From assembly GCF_027497195.1 (NCBI RefSeq), contig NZ_CP114905.1, positions 1,798,001-1,862,000 of the forward strand: DNA of 64,000 bases, read 5' to 3'. This document shows, piece after piece, positions 35,804-43,118 of this stretch. Each line of letters opens with the position of its first letter. Position 1 is the first letter of the stretch. Below the pieces are notes generated by a model. That model made no database searches, was not told the DNA's origin, and was given only the letters and a program-made list of their open reading frames with translations. The translations under genes were made by a program, and so were the position numbers. This DNA is from Streptomyces sp. WMMC500. Lineage in GTDB: Bacteria; Actinomycetota; Actinomycetes; Streptomycetales; Streptomycetaceae.

Positions 35804-36277
35804 CTACGCGGCCATCGCGACCGACGCCCTGGCGACCGGCGTCCTGGCGAGTGCCGGAGCGCGGGGGGTGCGGCGGGTGTCGGCGAAGACGACGGCGCGG
35901 AGGACGGCGAAGCGGCCTATGCCCGCGAGGGCGGAGGCGGAGAGGTAGACGGCCTGTTCGGTGGCGACCGAGGGGGACTGCTGCAGGGCGTGGAGGGCCA
36001 GGAGGGCGGCGGTGGTGAAGGCGTAGGAGACGGCGACCGTCAGGGCGGACTGGAGGTGGACGCGCCAGCCGCCGCGCTCGCTGCGGAAGGACACCCGGCC
36101 GTGCAGCTCGGTGGCGAGCAGCGTCGAGACCACGGTGATCAGCGCGTTGGCGACCAGCATCGACATGACCCCGTCGAGGAGCACGAGCGCGCCGCTGGAG
36201 GCCAGTCCGAGGCCGCCACCGCAGACCACGAACCGGGCGAACGCCGCGACGGCCGGGCGGCTGGGAAGCTGGATCAC
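35804..36277 (-). CDS. GtrA-family membrane protein
   Basis: A 157-residue protein with four membrane helices in GtrA order (FARFVVCGGGLGLASSGALVLLDG, ANALITVVSTLLATELHGRVSF, LTVAVSYAFTTAALLAL, LSASALAGIGRFAVLR). The Arg/Phe-rich loop after helix 2 is typical. The GTG at 36277 has GGAGG upstream. GtrA proteins are thought to move lipid-linked sugars for cell-surface glycosylation; no glycosyltransferase partner is adjacent. Confidence 0.85.
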   Translation of the reverse strand: MIQLPSRPAVAAFARFVVCGGGLGLASSGALVLLDGVMSMLVANALITVVSTLLATELHGRVSFRSERGGWRVHLQSALTVAVSYAFTTAALLALHALQQSPSVATEQAVYLSASALAGIGRFAVLRAVVFADTRRTPRAPALARTPVARASVAMAA

Positions 36278-36485
36278 GGGGTCCTCCGATTTCGGGTGTG
36301 CACCGCTGTGGCGCTGGCACCCTCGAAGTTACGGATCACGCTGTCTCCGCACGATCGGGGATCCCCCCGGCCTTGGTAGGGGTTACCCCCCCTCCGCCCC
36401 TTAGGGCTGGTGTCACCTCCCGGTACCGGTCACGGCCCGAAGCACCTCCCCCATCCGCGCTCCCCACGCGCCGTCACCCTCCTCG

Positions 36486-37172
36486 CTACCAGCGCAGTTC
36501 GCCCTCCTCGTCCGTGAACGTCCCCGTCGGCCCGTCCGCGCCGAGGGTCGCCAGCCGCACCACCGTCCGGGCGCTCTCCTCCGGCGTCCGGCCGCCCCCG
36601 AACCCCGCGGTCAGGTCGGTGGCGGTGAACCCGGGCTCGACCGCGTTGAACCTGATGCCCGGCTGGGACTTGGCGTACTGGACGGTGAGCATCGTGGCCG
36701 CGGACTTGGACGCGGAGTACAGCGCGGCCGGCAGGTGGAACTCCGGCCGGTCCGGGTTGTTCACCGCCCAGAACGACCCGGCGCTGCTCGACACGGTCAC
36801 CACCGTCGGGTCGGCGGACTTCCGCAGCAGCGGCAGCGCCGCCTCCGTCACCCGCACGATCCCCACCGCGTTGGTGTCGAAGACCCGCAGCGCCGTGGGC
36901 CCGTCCATGACCCCGTACCCCAGGATGCCGGCGTTGTGCACCAGGACGTCGAGCCGTCCGGCGGCCGAACCGATCGCCGCCAGCGCCGCGTTCACCGACG
37001 CGTCGTCGGTCACGTCGAGCTGGACGAACCGTGCGCCAAGCGCCGCCGCGGCCTTCCCGCCGCGGTCGGCGTCGCGCGCGCCGAGGTAGACGTCGTGGCC
37101 CAGCTCCAGCAGTTGCCTGGCCGTCTCGAACCCTATGCCCTTGTTGGCGCCGGTGATCAGCGTGATGGTCAT
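36486..37172 (-). CDS. Short-chain dehydrogenase/reductase
   Basis: A 228-residue SDR. TLITGANKGIGFETARQLLELG is the cofactor-binding TGxxxGxG, LVHNAGILG the NAG motif, VVTVSSSAG the catalytic Ser and YSASKSAATML the YxxxK pair. GARDADRG after beta-2 suggests NADP preference. GAGGAG precedes the ATG at 37172. It is divergent from a TetR gene with two matching operators, so it is likely induced by the compound it reduces. Confidence 0.93.
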   Translation of the reverse strand: MTITLITGANKGIGFETARQLLELGHDVYLGARDADRGGKAAAALGARFVQLDVTDDASVNAALAAIGSAAGRLDVLVHNAGILGYGVMDGPTALRVFDTNAVGIVRVTEAALPLLRKSADPTVVTVSSSAGSFWAVNNPDRPEFHLPAALYSASKSAATMLTVQYAKSQPGIRFNAVEPGFTATDLTAGFGGGRTPEESARTVVRLATLGADGPTGTFTDEEGELRW

Positions 37173-37197
37173 GCGTCTCCTCGTGGCACGGCGGCAG

Positions 37198-37260
37198 ACT
37201 TCCGCATCGATCGCTACAGAAGTGGAACGTAGCACACTTCCGCATCGATCGATGCGGAAG
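37198..37260. promoter_or_regulatory. Twin operators between SDR and tetR
   Basis: CTTCCGCATCGATCGATGCGGAAG-type perfect palindrome at 37237-37260 (24 bp) and an imperfect copy at 37198-37223 sharing ACTTCCGCATCGATCG and ending in AGAAGT. Their centres are 38 bp apart. Confidence 0.82.
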
Positions 37261-37276
37261 AGGTAGGCTGGGCGGC

Positions 37277-37885
37277 ATGGCGACCGGGAAGAGCGGCCCG
37301 ATGGGCCGGCCGCGCGGATTCGACGCCGACGAGGCGCTCGAACGCGCCATGCTGACCTTCTGGGAACACGGCTACGAGGGCGCCAGCCTGGCCACGCTGA
37401 CCAGCGCGATGGGCATCTCCACCACCAGCATGTACACGGCCTTCGGCAACAAGGAGGAACTCTTCCGCAAGGCCCTCGCCCGCTACAGCGAAGGCCCCAG
37501 CGCCTACCTGGCCCGCGCCCTGGAGGAACCCACCGCCCGCGAGGTCGCCACCGCGGTCCTCACCGGCGTCATCCGCACCACCACCCGCCCGGCCCACCCC
37601 CGCGGCTGCATGGGCGTCCAGGGCGCCCTGGCCGCGGGCGACGCCGGCCGGGACGTCCGCGACCTCCTCGCCGACTGGCGCGGCGCCGCGTACTCCCGCC
37701 TCCGCGACCGCTTCGAGCGGGCCGTCGGCGAGGGCGACCTGCCGCCGGAGAGCGACCCGGGCGTGCTGGCCCGCTACGTCGCCACGCTGGCCTTCGGCAT
37801 CGCCGTCCAGGCCGCGGGCGGCGTCGGCCGCGCGGACCTCCAGAAGATGGCGGACGCCGCTCTGAGCAGCGGCCCCCTCGCCTGA
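37277..37885 (+). CDS. TetR-family repressor of the SDR divergon
   Basis: A 202-residue regulator. The helix-turn-helix is near residues 20-55 (AMLTFWEHGYEGASLATLTSAMG, TTSMYTAFGNKEELF). The C-terminal domain (HPRGCMGVQGALAAGDAGRDVRDLL, RYVATLAFGIAVQAAGGVG) matches the TetR_C_16-like subgroup that often controls adjacent SDR genes. The 24-bp palindrome ends 16 bp before its ATG, so autorepression is very likely. Confidence 0.92.
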   Translation: MATGKSGPMGRPRGFDADEALERAMLTFWEHGYEGASLATLTSAMGISTTSMYTAFGNKEELFRKALARYSEGPSAYLARALEEPTAREVATAVLTGVIRTTTRPAHPRGCMGVQGALAAGDAGRDVRDLLADWRGAAYSRLRDRFERAVGEGDLPPESDPGVLARYVATLAFGIAVQAAGGVGRADLQKMADAALSSGPLA

Positions 37886-37958
37886 ACGCGCCCGTCAGCC
37901 CTGCCTCCGCGGGCGGCAGCGGCTACCGTGGCCGTGCCACACAAAGGAGGCCCCCGCC

Positions 37959-38321
37959 ATGGCGCTCAAGCGGATGGACAACGTCCTCATCGTCGTCGAC
38001 GACCTCGACGCGGTCATCGCGTTCTTCGTCGAACTCGGCATGGAACTGGAGGGCAAGGGTCCGCTCGACTGGCCCGGGGCGGAGCAGGTGATCGGGCTGG
38101 AGGACGTCCGGCAGGACGTCGCCATGCTCCGCGTCCCGGGCGGCCACGGGCGAGTGGAGCTGGCGAAGTTCCACCGGCCCCAGGCCCTCACCCCCGAACC
38201 GAAGGACGCTCCGGTGAACACGCTCGGCCTCCGGCGCGCCATGTTCGCCGTCGACGACATCGAGGACGTCGTCCGCGGCCCCGAAGGCATCGTGGTCGGG
38301 CTCGCCGAGGAACTCGGCTGA
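37959..38321 (+). CDS. VOC-superfamily protein with apparent internal in-frame deletion
   Basis: A 120-residue protein with AAAGGAGG before the ATG. The first half is a normal glyoxalase/bleomycin-resistance repeat (MDNVLIVVDDLDAVIAFFVELGMELEGKG). The second starts normally (RRAMFAVDDIEDVV) but jumps directly to RGPEGIVVGLAEELG, the usual C-terminal strand. About 25-30 residues that carry the helix and metal-ligand strand in relatives seem to be missing without a frame change. It may be non-functional or have lost metal binding. A strong hairpin follows. Confidence 0.75.
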   Translation: MALKRMDNVLIVVDDLDAVIAFFVELGMELEGKGPLDWPGAEQVIGLEDVRQDVAMLRVPGGHGRVELAKFHRPQALTPEPKDAPVNTLGLRRAMFAVDDIEDVVRGPEGIVVGLAEELG

Positions 38322-38326
38322 GGTCC

Positions 38327-38357
38327 GCCACACCGTCGCCCGGGGCGACGGTGTGGC
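38327..38357 (+). terminator. Terminator after the VOC gene
   Basis: A perfect 14-bp stem (GCCACACCGTCGCC and its complement) with a 3-base loop, 5 bp after the stop codon. Confidence 0.8.
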
Positions 38358-38495
38358 GCTTCTTCGGCGGACGGCTCCGACGTCCGTAGCGGCCGATGCC
38401 GATCCTGCGGACACCGCCGTTGGTGAAGCCGTCGGCGGTACGGCCCGCGTCACGCGCCCGCGTCCGGGGAGGCGCGGACCGTACACCGCCGGGAG

Positions 38496-39068
38496 TCAGT
38501 GGACGACGTCGAACACGTTCTTCTGCAGGCCGTTGGAGTAGACCTCGTGCTCGACCAGCTTCAGCTTCTGGGTGTCCCTGGACGTGTCGCTGTACAGGCG
38601 CTTGCCCGCACCCAGCAGCAGGGGGAAGACCAGCAGGTGGTAGCGGTCGATGAGGCCGGCGTCGGAGAGGCTGTGGTTCAGGTCGGCGCTGCCGTGCACG
38701 ATGATGGGGCCGCCTTCGGTCTCCTTCAGGGCGGCGACGTCGTCCAGCGAGCGCAGAATGGTGATGTCCCCCCAGTCGGTGACGAGGTCGTCCTCGGCGA
38801 GGGTGGTGGACACGACGTACTTCGGCAGGACCCGGTATCTGGCGAACTCGTCCATGCCCGGCCACACCGGGCTGAACGCCTCGTAGCTGCGCCGCCCCAG
38901 CATCAGGGCGCCGGACTCCTCCTGCTCCCGGGCCTTGATCTCGTACGCCTCGGGGACGAAGTCGACGTCCTTGAAGGTCCAGCCGGAGTTGCGGTACCCG
39001 GGCTCGCCGCCCGGGGCTTCCACGACGCCGTCGAGGGAGACGAAAGCGGTGCTGACAAGAGTGCGCAT
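38496..39068 (-). CDS. Dihydrofolate reductase-like (RibD C-terminal type) protein
   Basis: A 190-residue protein. MRTLVSTAFVSLDGVVEAPGG is the opening strand and NADPH-site loop of this family, GALMLGRRSYEAFSPVWPG the central helix region, and GPIIVHGSADLNHSLSDAGLIDRYHLLVFPLLLGAGKRL the C-terminal half. Members are common in actinomycetes; most are of unknown substrate and are not true folate enzymes. Upstream GGGAG lies ten bases from the ATG. No operon. Confidence 0.88.
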   Translation of the reverse strand: MRTLVSTAFVSLDGVVEAPGGEPGYRNSGWTFKDVDFVPEAYEIKAREQEESGALMLGRRSYEAFSPVWPGMDEFARYRVLPKYVVSTTLAEDDLVTDWGDITILRSLDDVAALKETEGGPIIVHGSADLNHSLSDAGLIDRYHLLVFPLLLGAGKRLYSDTSRDTQKLKLVEHEVYSNGLQKNVFDVVH

Positions 39069-39196
39069 GAGTCGACAACTCCCGATGAGGTGGTGGCTCG
39101 GCGGAGGCGGGCCCTCCGCCGCTTGCGGTCATCCTTTACGACGGCACCGACAGCGGAAAGTCATCGCTCGCCGTGCGGGAAGATCCCCGGGGCCGT

Positions 39197-40294
39197 TCAG
39201 TAGCGCAGCACGGCCGCGATCCGCCCGTGGTCCGCGAGGGCGTCGTCGGGGACGAACGTGACGTCCGCGCCGGTGTCGAGCGCCTTCTCGACGATCTCGT
39301 CCACGATGTCGTGGCGGGCCTCCGGGTTGTCGTCCTCGGCGGGGACCAGGTGGTCGTCGCCGGCCGAGCGGACGGTGATGCGGTAGTTCTCCTCGACGAC
39401 CAGGCGGTGGACGCGGCCGTCGGAGACCTTCGACCACACCTCGTCCACGCCGCCCGCGAAGGCCCGGCGGCCCACGGCGTCGTCCAGGGCGCGGACGGCC
39501 GCGTCGGCGTGCCGGCGCGCCTGGGTCTCCAGGGCCGGGGCGACGGCGCGGGCGACCGCGTCCGGGGGGCCCTGGGCCAGGCCGCCGTGGGAGATGTGGA
39601 CGGCGGTCGCGGCGGCGGTGCCGGCTTCGGCGAGGAGGGCGAGGGCCGCGTCCTCGCCGGTGGCGTAGAGGGGTCTGGGGTCCTTGGCGAGGACGGTGTG
39701 CAGGGCCGCGTCGGCGTCGCGCAGGAAGGCGCGGACCTCCTCGTCGCGGAACGTGCTGGGGGTGTCCCCGATCCGCTCCTCGCGCTCCGCGTCCGGGTTC
39801 TCCTGGCTTCTGGTCATGGGGAAGCCGCCGGCGGTGGCCTCGGTGACGTCCTGCCCCGAGCCGCTCCAGAGGGTGACGCGGTCGGCGGCCAGGGAGAGCA
39901 CCCAGTACGGTCGCTGCGCCGCGTAGGCGGCCACCAGGTTGCGGGTGAGGAACGACTCGGCGAGCACGACCCGTTCGGGGACGCGGCGCGGGAGGGCGTA
40001 CACGTGGTGCTCGGCCACGGTGGCGTAGATGACGAGGCCGTCGAGCGCCCGGGAGAGGTCGGTCTCGTCGGCCGCCGCGGCGAGCTGCGCGCGGACCTCG
40101 TCGCGGGCCGCGCGGGTCACCCCGGGGTCGCGGTCGAGCTGCCGATCGGCCTCGGCCAGCACGTTGCGGAGCCGTACGGAGTCCTCGGCGTTCCGGGGCG
40201 CCCGCCGGTGCGTGGGCAGCGTGAGCGACACGGCGGGGTACGGGCGCCGCTCGCGCAGCTCCGCGAGCGCCGTGGGGGTGAGCGAGGTGTCCAT
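39197..40294 (-). CDS. baeRF-type (release-factor-1-like) protein
   Basis: A 365-residue protein with GGAGAGG before the ATG. AVSLTLPTHRRAPRNAEDSVRLRNVLAEAD at the start, LVIYATVAEHHVYALPR in the middle and, at the end, VDEIVEKALDTGADVTFVPDDALADHGRIAAVLRY match the bacterial archaeo-eukaryotic release factor group (baeRF3-like), often mislabelled chemotaxis protein. These are predicted ribosome-associated stress factors. Next to a universal stress protein gene on the same strand, which fits. Confidence 0.75.
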   Translation of the reverse strand: MDTSLTPTALAELRERRPYPAVSLTLPTHRRAPRNAEDSVRLRNVLAEADRQLDRDPGVTRAARDEVRAQLAAAADETDLSRALDGLVIYATVAEHHVYALPRRVPERVVLAESFLTRNLVAAYAAQRPYWVLSLAADRVTLWSGSGQDVTEATAGGFPMTRSQENPDAEREERIGDTPSTFRDEEVRAFLRDADAALHTVLAKDPRPLYATGEDAALALLAEAGTAAATAVHISHGGLAQGPPDAVARAVAPALETQARRHADAAVRALDDAVGRRAFAGGVDEVWSKVSDGRVHRLVVEENYRITVRSAGDDHLVPAEDDNPEARHDIVDEIVEKALDTGADVTFVPDDALADHGRIAAVLRY

Positions 40295-40418
40295 CGTGCC
40301 TCTCCAGGTCCTTCGGCCGTCGGTGCGGCGGGTGTCAGGGCCGGTCAGGGCCGTTCCGGGCCGTTCCGGGCGGGGTTGGTGCGCGCGGGGAGCGCGGGCG
40401 GGGCGCGGCCGGGGCCGG

Positions 40419-41303
40419 TCACGGCCGCTCGCCCGCACCGCGTACGACGGCGACCGGGCAGTGCGCGTGCTGCAGGAGTGCGTGGCTGACCGAGCCGAGG
40501 AGCAGCCCGGCGAAGCCGCCGTGGCCGCGGGCGCCGGTGACGAGGAGGCCGGCGTCCTTGCTCGCCTCGATCAGCAGCTCCCTGGCCGAGCCCTCGACGG
40601 CGGTGCGCTCGGCCCGTACGCCCGGGTACGCCGTCTCGGCTCCCGCCACCGCCTCGGCGAGCACCCGGTCGCCCTCCGCGGCGGGTCCTTCCGCGGCGGT
40701 CCTGGCGGGGTTGCCGGCGCGCGGCGAGTACCGGGTCCAGGCGCTCCATACGTGCATGGCGACGAGGCCGGCGTCCCGCCGGGCGGCCTCGGCGAAGGCG
40801 AAGTCGACGGCCGCGGCCCCCGCGGGTGACCCGTCGACCGCGAGCAGCACCGGCCCGCCGGGGCCGGGCCCGCCGCCGCGTACGACGAGCACGGGGCAGT
40901 GGCCGTACGCGGACAGGGCGGCCGCCGTGGAGCCCACGAGCAGCCGGACGAACGCGCCGAGGCCGCGGCCGGCGACCACCGCCAACTGCGCGTTCTCTGT
41001 CTCCTCGACCAGGACCCGCACCACCTCGCCGGTCACGAGGGCCCCGTCGGCCCGCACGCCGGGCGCCGTCTCCCGGGCGTGCGCCACGGCGTCGGCGACG
41101 ACCTTCTCGGCCTCGTCGCGCAGCGCGGTGTCGCCCGGGAGCATCGCGGCGGAGCCGGGGTAGGCGCCGAAGGCCGGCCAGAGGAACGCGTGCACGACCC
41201 GCAGCCCGCATCCGCGCAGCTTCGCCTCCCGAGCGGCGACCGCGACCGCGTCGAGGCTCGCCGCGGAGCCGTCCACGCCCGCGACGACCGGCGAAGTCTC
41301 CAT
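40419..41303 (-). CDS. Tandem-domain universal stress protein
   Basis: A 294-residue protein with two USP domains. Domain 1 begins VVAGVDGSAASLDAVAVAAREA and ends VVAGRGLGAFVRLLVGSTAAALSAYGHCPVLVV; domain 2 begins VLLAVDGSPAGAAAVDFAFAEAA and ends VTGARGHGGFAGLLLGSVSHALLQHAHCPVAVV. Both carry the ATP-binding GxxG-x9-GS pattern. The ATG at 41303 was chosen; a GTG at 41312 is also possible. It lies 124 bp upstream of the baeRF gene and may be co-expressed with it under stress. Confidence 0.93.
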   Translation of the reverse strand: METSPVVAGVDGSAASLDAVAVAAREAKLRGCGLRVVHAFLWPAFGAYPGSAAMLPGDTALRDEAEKVVADAVAHARETAPGVRADGALVTGEVVRVLVEETENAQLAVVAGRGLGAFVRLLVGSTAAALSAYGHCPVLVVRGGGPGPGGPVLLAVDGSPAGAAAVDFAFAEAARRDAGLVAMHVWSAWTRYSPRAGNPARTAAEGPAAEGDRVLAEAVAGAETAYPGVRAERTAVEGSARELLIEASKDAGLLVTGARGHGGFAGLLLGSVSHALLQHAHCPVAVVRGAGERP

Positions 41304-41486
41304 CCCAGCCACGCTCCGTTCCCACCGGCCGTACGCCCGGGGTGCGCTCGCTCCCGCAGTCCTCCCCCGAGCCTGGGTCACCCGCCCGGGACGCACCAGC
41401 GCAGCGCCCGCAGTCGGGTGAGCGCCCTCCCGGCGGGCGGGCCGAGGGAGGGCGCACGGGAGGGCGCCGGGACGTTCCGCGCGGGT

Positions 41487-41509
41487 CCCCGCCCCACCGG
41501 GGGGCGGGG
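41487..41509 (-). terminator. Terminator after GH76
   Basis: A 9-bp stem (CCCCGCCCC/GGGGCGGGG) with a 5-base loop, 18 bp after the stop at 41527 on the minus strand. Confidence 0.65.
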
Positions 41510-41526
41510 CCGGCGCGGCGGTTCTC

Positions 41527-42987
41527 CTACGGGGCGGCGTTCATCAGGTCCAGCGCGCTCTGCTGGCGGGCCGCGTCCGTCTTGTCCAGCGGGCCGTACC
41601 AGCGCAGGCCGTACTGGTCGAGCGCGTTGCGGTCGGCCGCGTGGGCGCGGTCCGCCTGGCGGTCGAGGTAGCCGGTGTACGGGTGGTCGGGCAGGGCGGC
41701 GTTGAGATCGGCCAGACCGCGGACGTGGGCGCCCTTGAAGGACGGGCCGTCCGCGCCGCAGTCGCCCGTCTCGCACGGGTCGCGCAGGATGCCGTCGGCG
41801 GTGTGCAGGGACGGGGCCGCGGTGGCGGCGTCGGCGAGGCGGCGGGCGGTCGTCAGGAGGGCGTCGTCGCCCGTGGCGCGGTGGAGTTCGGTGAGGGCGC
41901 CGAGCAGCACGCCCTGGTTGTACGACCAGACCGGCTGGCCGTTGTTGCGGCAGGTGCCCAGGTCGATGCCGTCGTTGACCAGGCCGGAGCCGTTGATCAT
42001 GCCGGTGCCCTGGAACCAGGCCCAGCCGTCGCGCGCCCGCTGCAGGTGCACGGTGTCACCCTGGATGCGGTTGTGCAGGGCCGCGTTGAGCTCGATGTAG
42101 AGGGAGTTGGAGATGGCGTTCTTGTACGTCTTCGCCTGGCTCCACCACACGCCGCCGCCGCAGGTGCCGTCCCAGTACGCGGCCATGTGGTCGGCGTCTG
42201 CGCGGGCGGTGTCCAGGTAGCGGCGCTCCCCCGTCAGGTCGTAGGCGGCGATCCAGGCCAGGCCCCACCAGCCGGTGTCGTCGATGTAGTCGTTGCGGAA
42301 CTGGCCCTGGTGGGCGCCGAGCTGCTTGTCGTAGGTGGTGGCGATGGCGTACTCGTAGCTGCGCATGCCGCTGACGCGGATGTTGTCGATCACGGCGGTC
42401 AGCGCGTTGGCGGAGTTCCACCAGCCGGTGGTGGCGAAGAGTCCGGTGGCGTTGTCGTAGAAGGACATCTGCGCGGTGGCGGCGGCGGTTCTGCGGTCCC
42501 AGGCGTTCCAGGTGCTGCGGGCCCAGGGGGTGCAGGCGATGTCCGGGCGGTCGGCGGCCCTGCCGCAGGCGCGCAGCGCGCCGACGCCGCGGGCGGCCCA
42601 GTCGTCGACGTTGTACATGCCGGTGCGCCAGCCGCGCTGGCCGGCGGGGACGCTCGTGTCGCCGAGCCGGCTGCCGGAGGCCCAGGTGCGGCCGCCGTCG
42701 AAGGAGCGGTCGAGCCAGACCTCGTCGCCGGGGCTGCCGTTGCCGATCGTCGCCCAGCCCATGGCGCTGTCGTCGTCCACGTGCAGCGCGAGGGTGCGGG
42801 AGAAGAGGGTGGTGGTGACCGCGGTGCGGTCGCCGGTGGCCTGCGCGGGGTCGCGGGCGTCGCAGTAAACGTTGCAGATCTCTGCGGCCGCGGCCACGGG
42901 CTGCGCGGCGGATGCGGGGGTGGGGACGGCGGCCAGGGAGCCGACTGCAAGTGCCGCCGTCGACATAAACGTCGCTAAGCGCTTCAT
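41527..42987 (-). CDS. Secreted GH76-family alpha-1,6-mannanase-like hydrolase
   Basis: A 486-residue exported enzyme. The ATG at 42987 starts the signal ([26 protein letters not shown]); GTG at 42996 is an alternative. An N-terminal region of about 130 residues ([37 protein letters not shown]) precedes the (alpha/alpha)6 barrel. [20 protein letters not shown] has the adjacent Asp-Asp pair that serves as nucleophile and acid in GH76. [11 protein letters not shown] and [11 protein letters not shown] are further family signatures. It probably attacks fungal or mycobacterial-type alpha-mannan. Divergent from GH2-AbfB. Confidence 0.9.
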   Translation of the reverse strand: MKRLATFMSTAALAVGSLAAVPTPASAAQPVAAAAEICNVYCDARDPAQATGDRTAVTTTLFSRTLALHVDDDSAMGWATIGNGSPGDEVWLDRSFDGGRTWASGSRLGDTSVPAGQRGWRTGMYNVDDWAARGVGALRACGRAADRPDIACTPWARSTWNAWDRRTAAATAQMSFYDNATGLFATTGWWNSANALTAVIDNIRVSGMRSYEYAIATTYDKQLGAHQGQFRNDYIDDTGWWGLAWIAAYDLTGERRYLDTARADADHMAAYWDGTCGGGVWWSQAKTYKNAISNSLYIELNAALHNRIQGDTVHLQRARDGWAWFQGTGMINGSGLVNDGIDLGTCRNNGQPVWSYNQGVLLGALTELHRATGDDALLTTARRLADAATAAPSLHTADGILRDPCETGDCGADGPSFKGAHVRGLADLNAALPDHPYTGYLDRQADRAHAADRNALDQYGLRWYGPLDKTDAARQQSALDLMNAAP

Positions 42988-43118
42988 ATCTACCACAGTG
43001 GAGTCGATGTCATGTTTACGTCAATGACTTCTCCCCCGGGTCTGGACCGACCGCGCCAGAAGTGGTGTCGTACGTCGTGCACCATTTTTATAACGTTGCA
43101 GAAGAATCGGAGGATAAC

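Noticed and set aside
42977..42984. AAGCGCTT palindrome as a LacI-type operator
   Set aside because: It is simply codons 2-4 of the GH76 gene; 8 bp is too short to argue for an operator.
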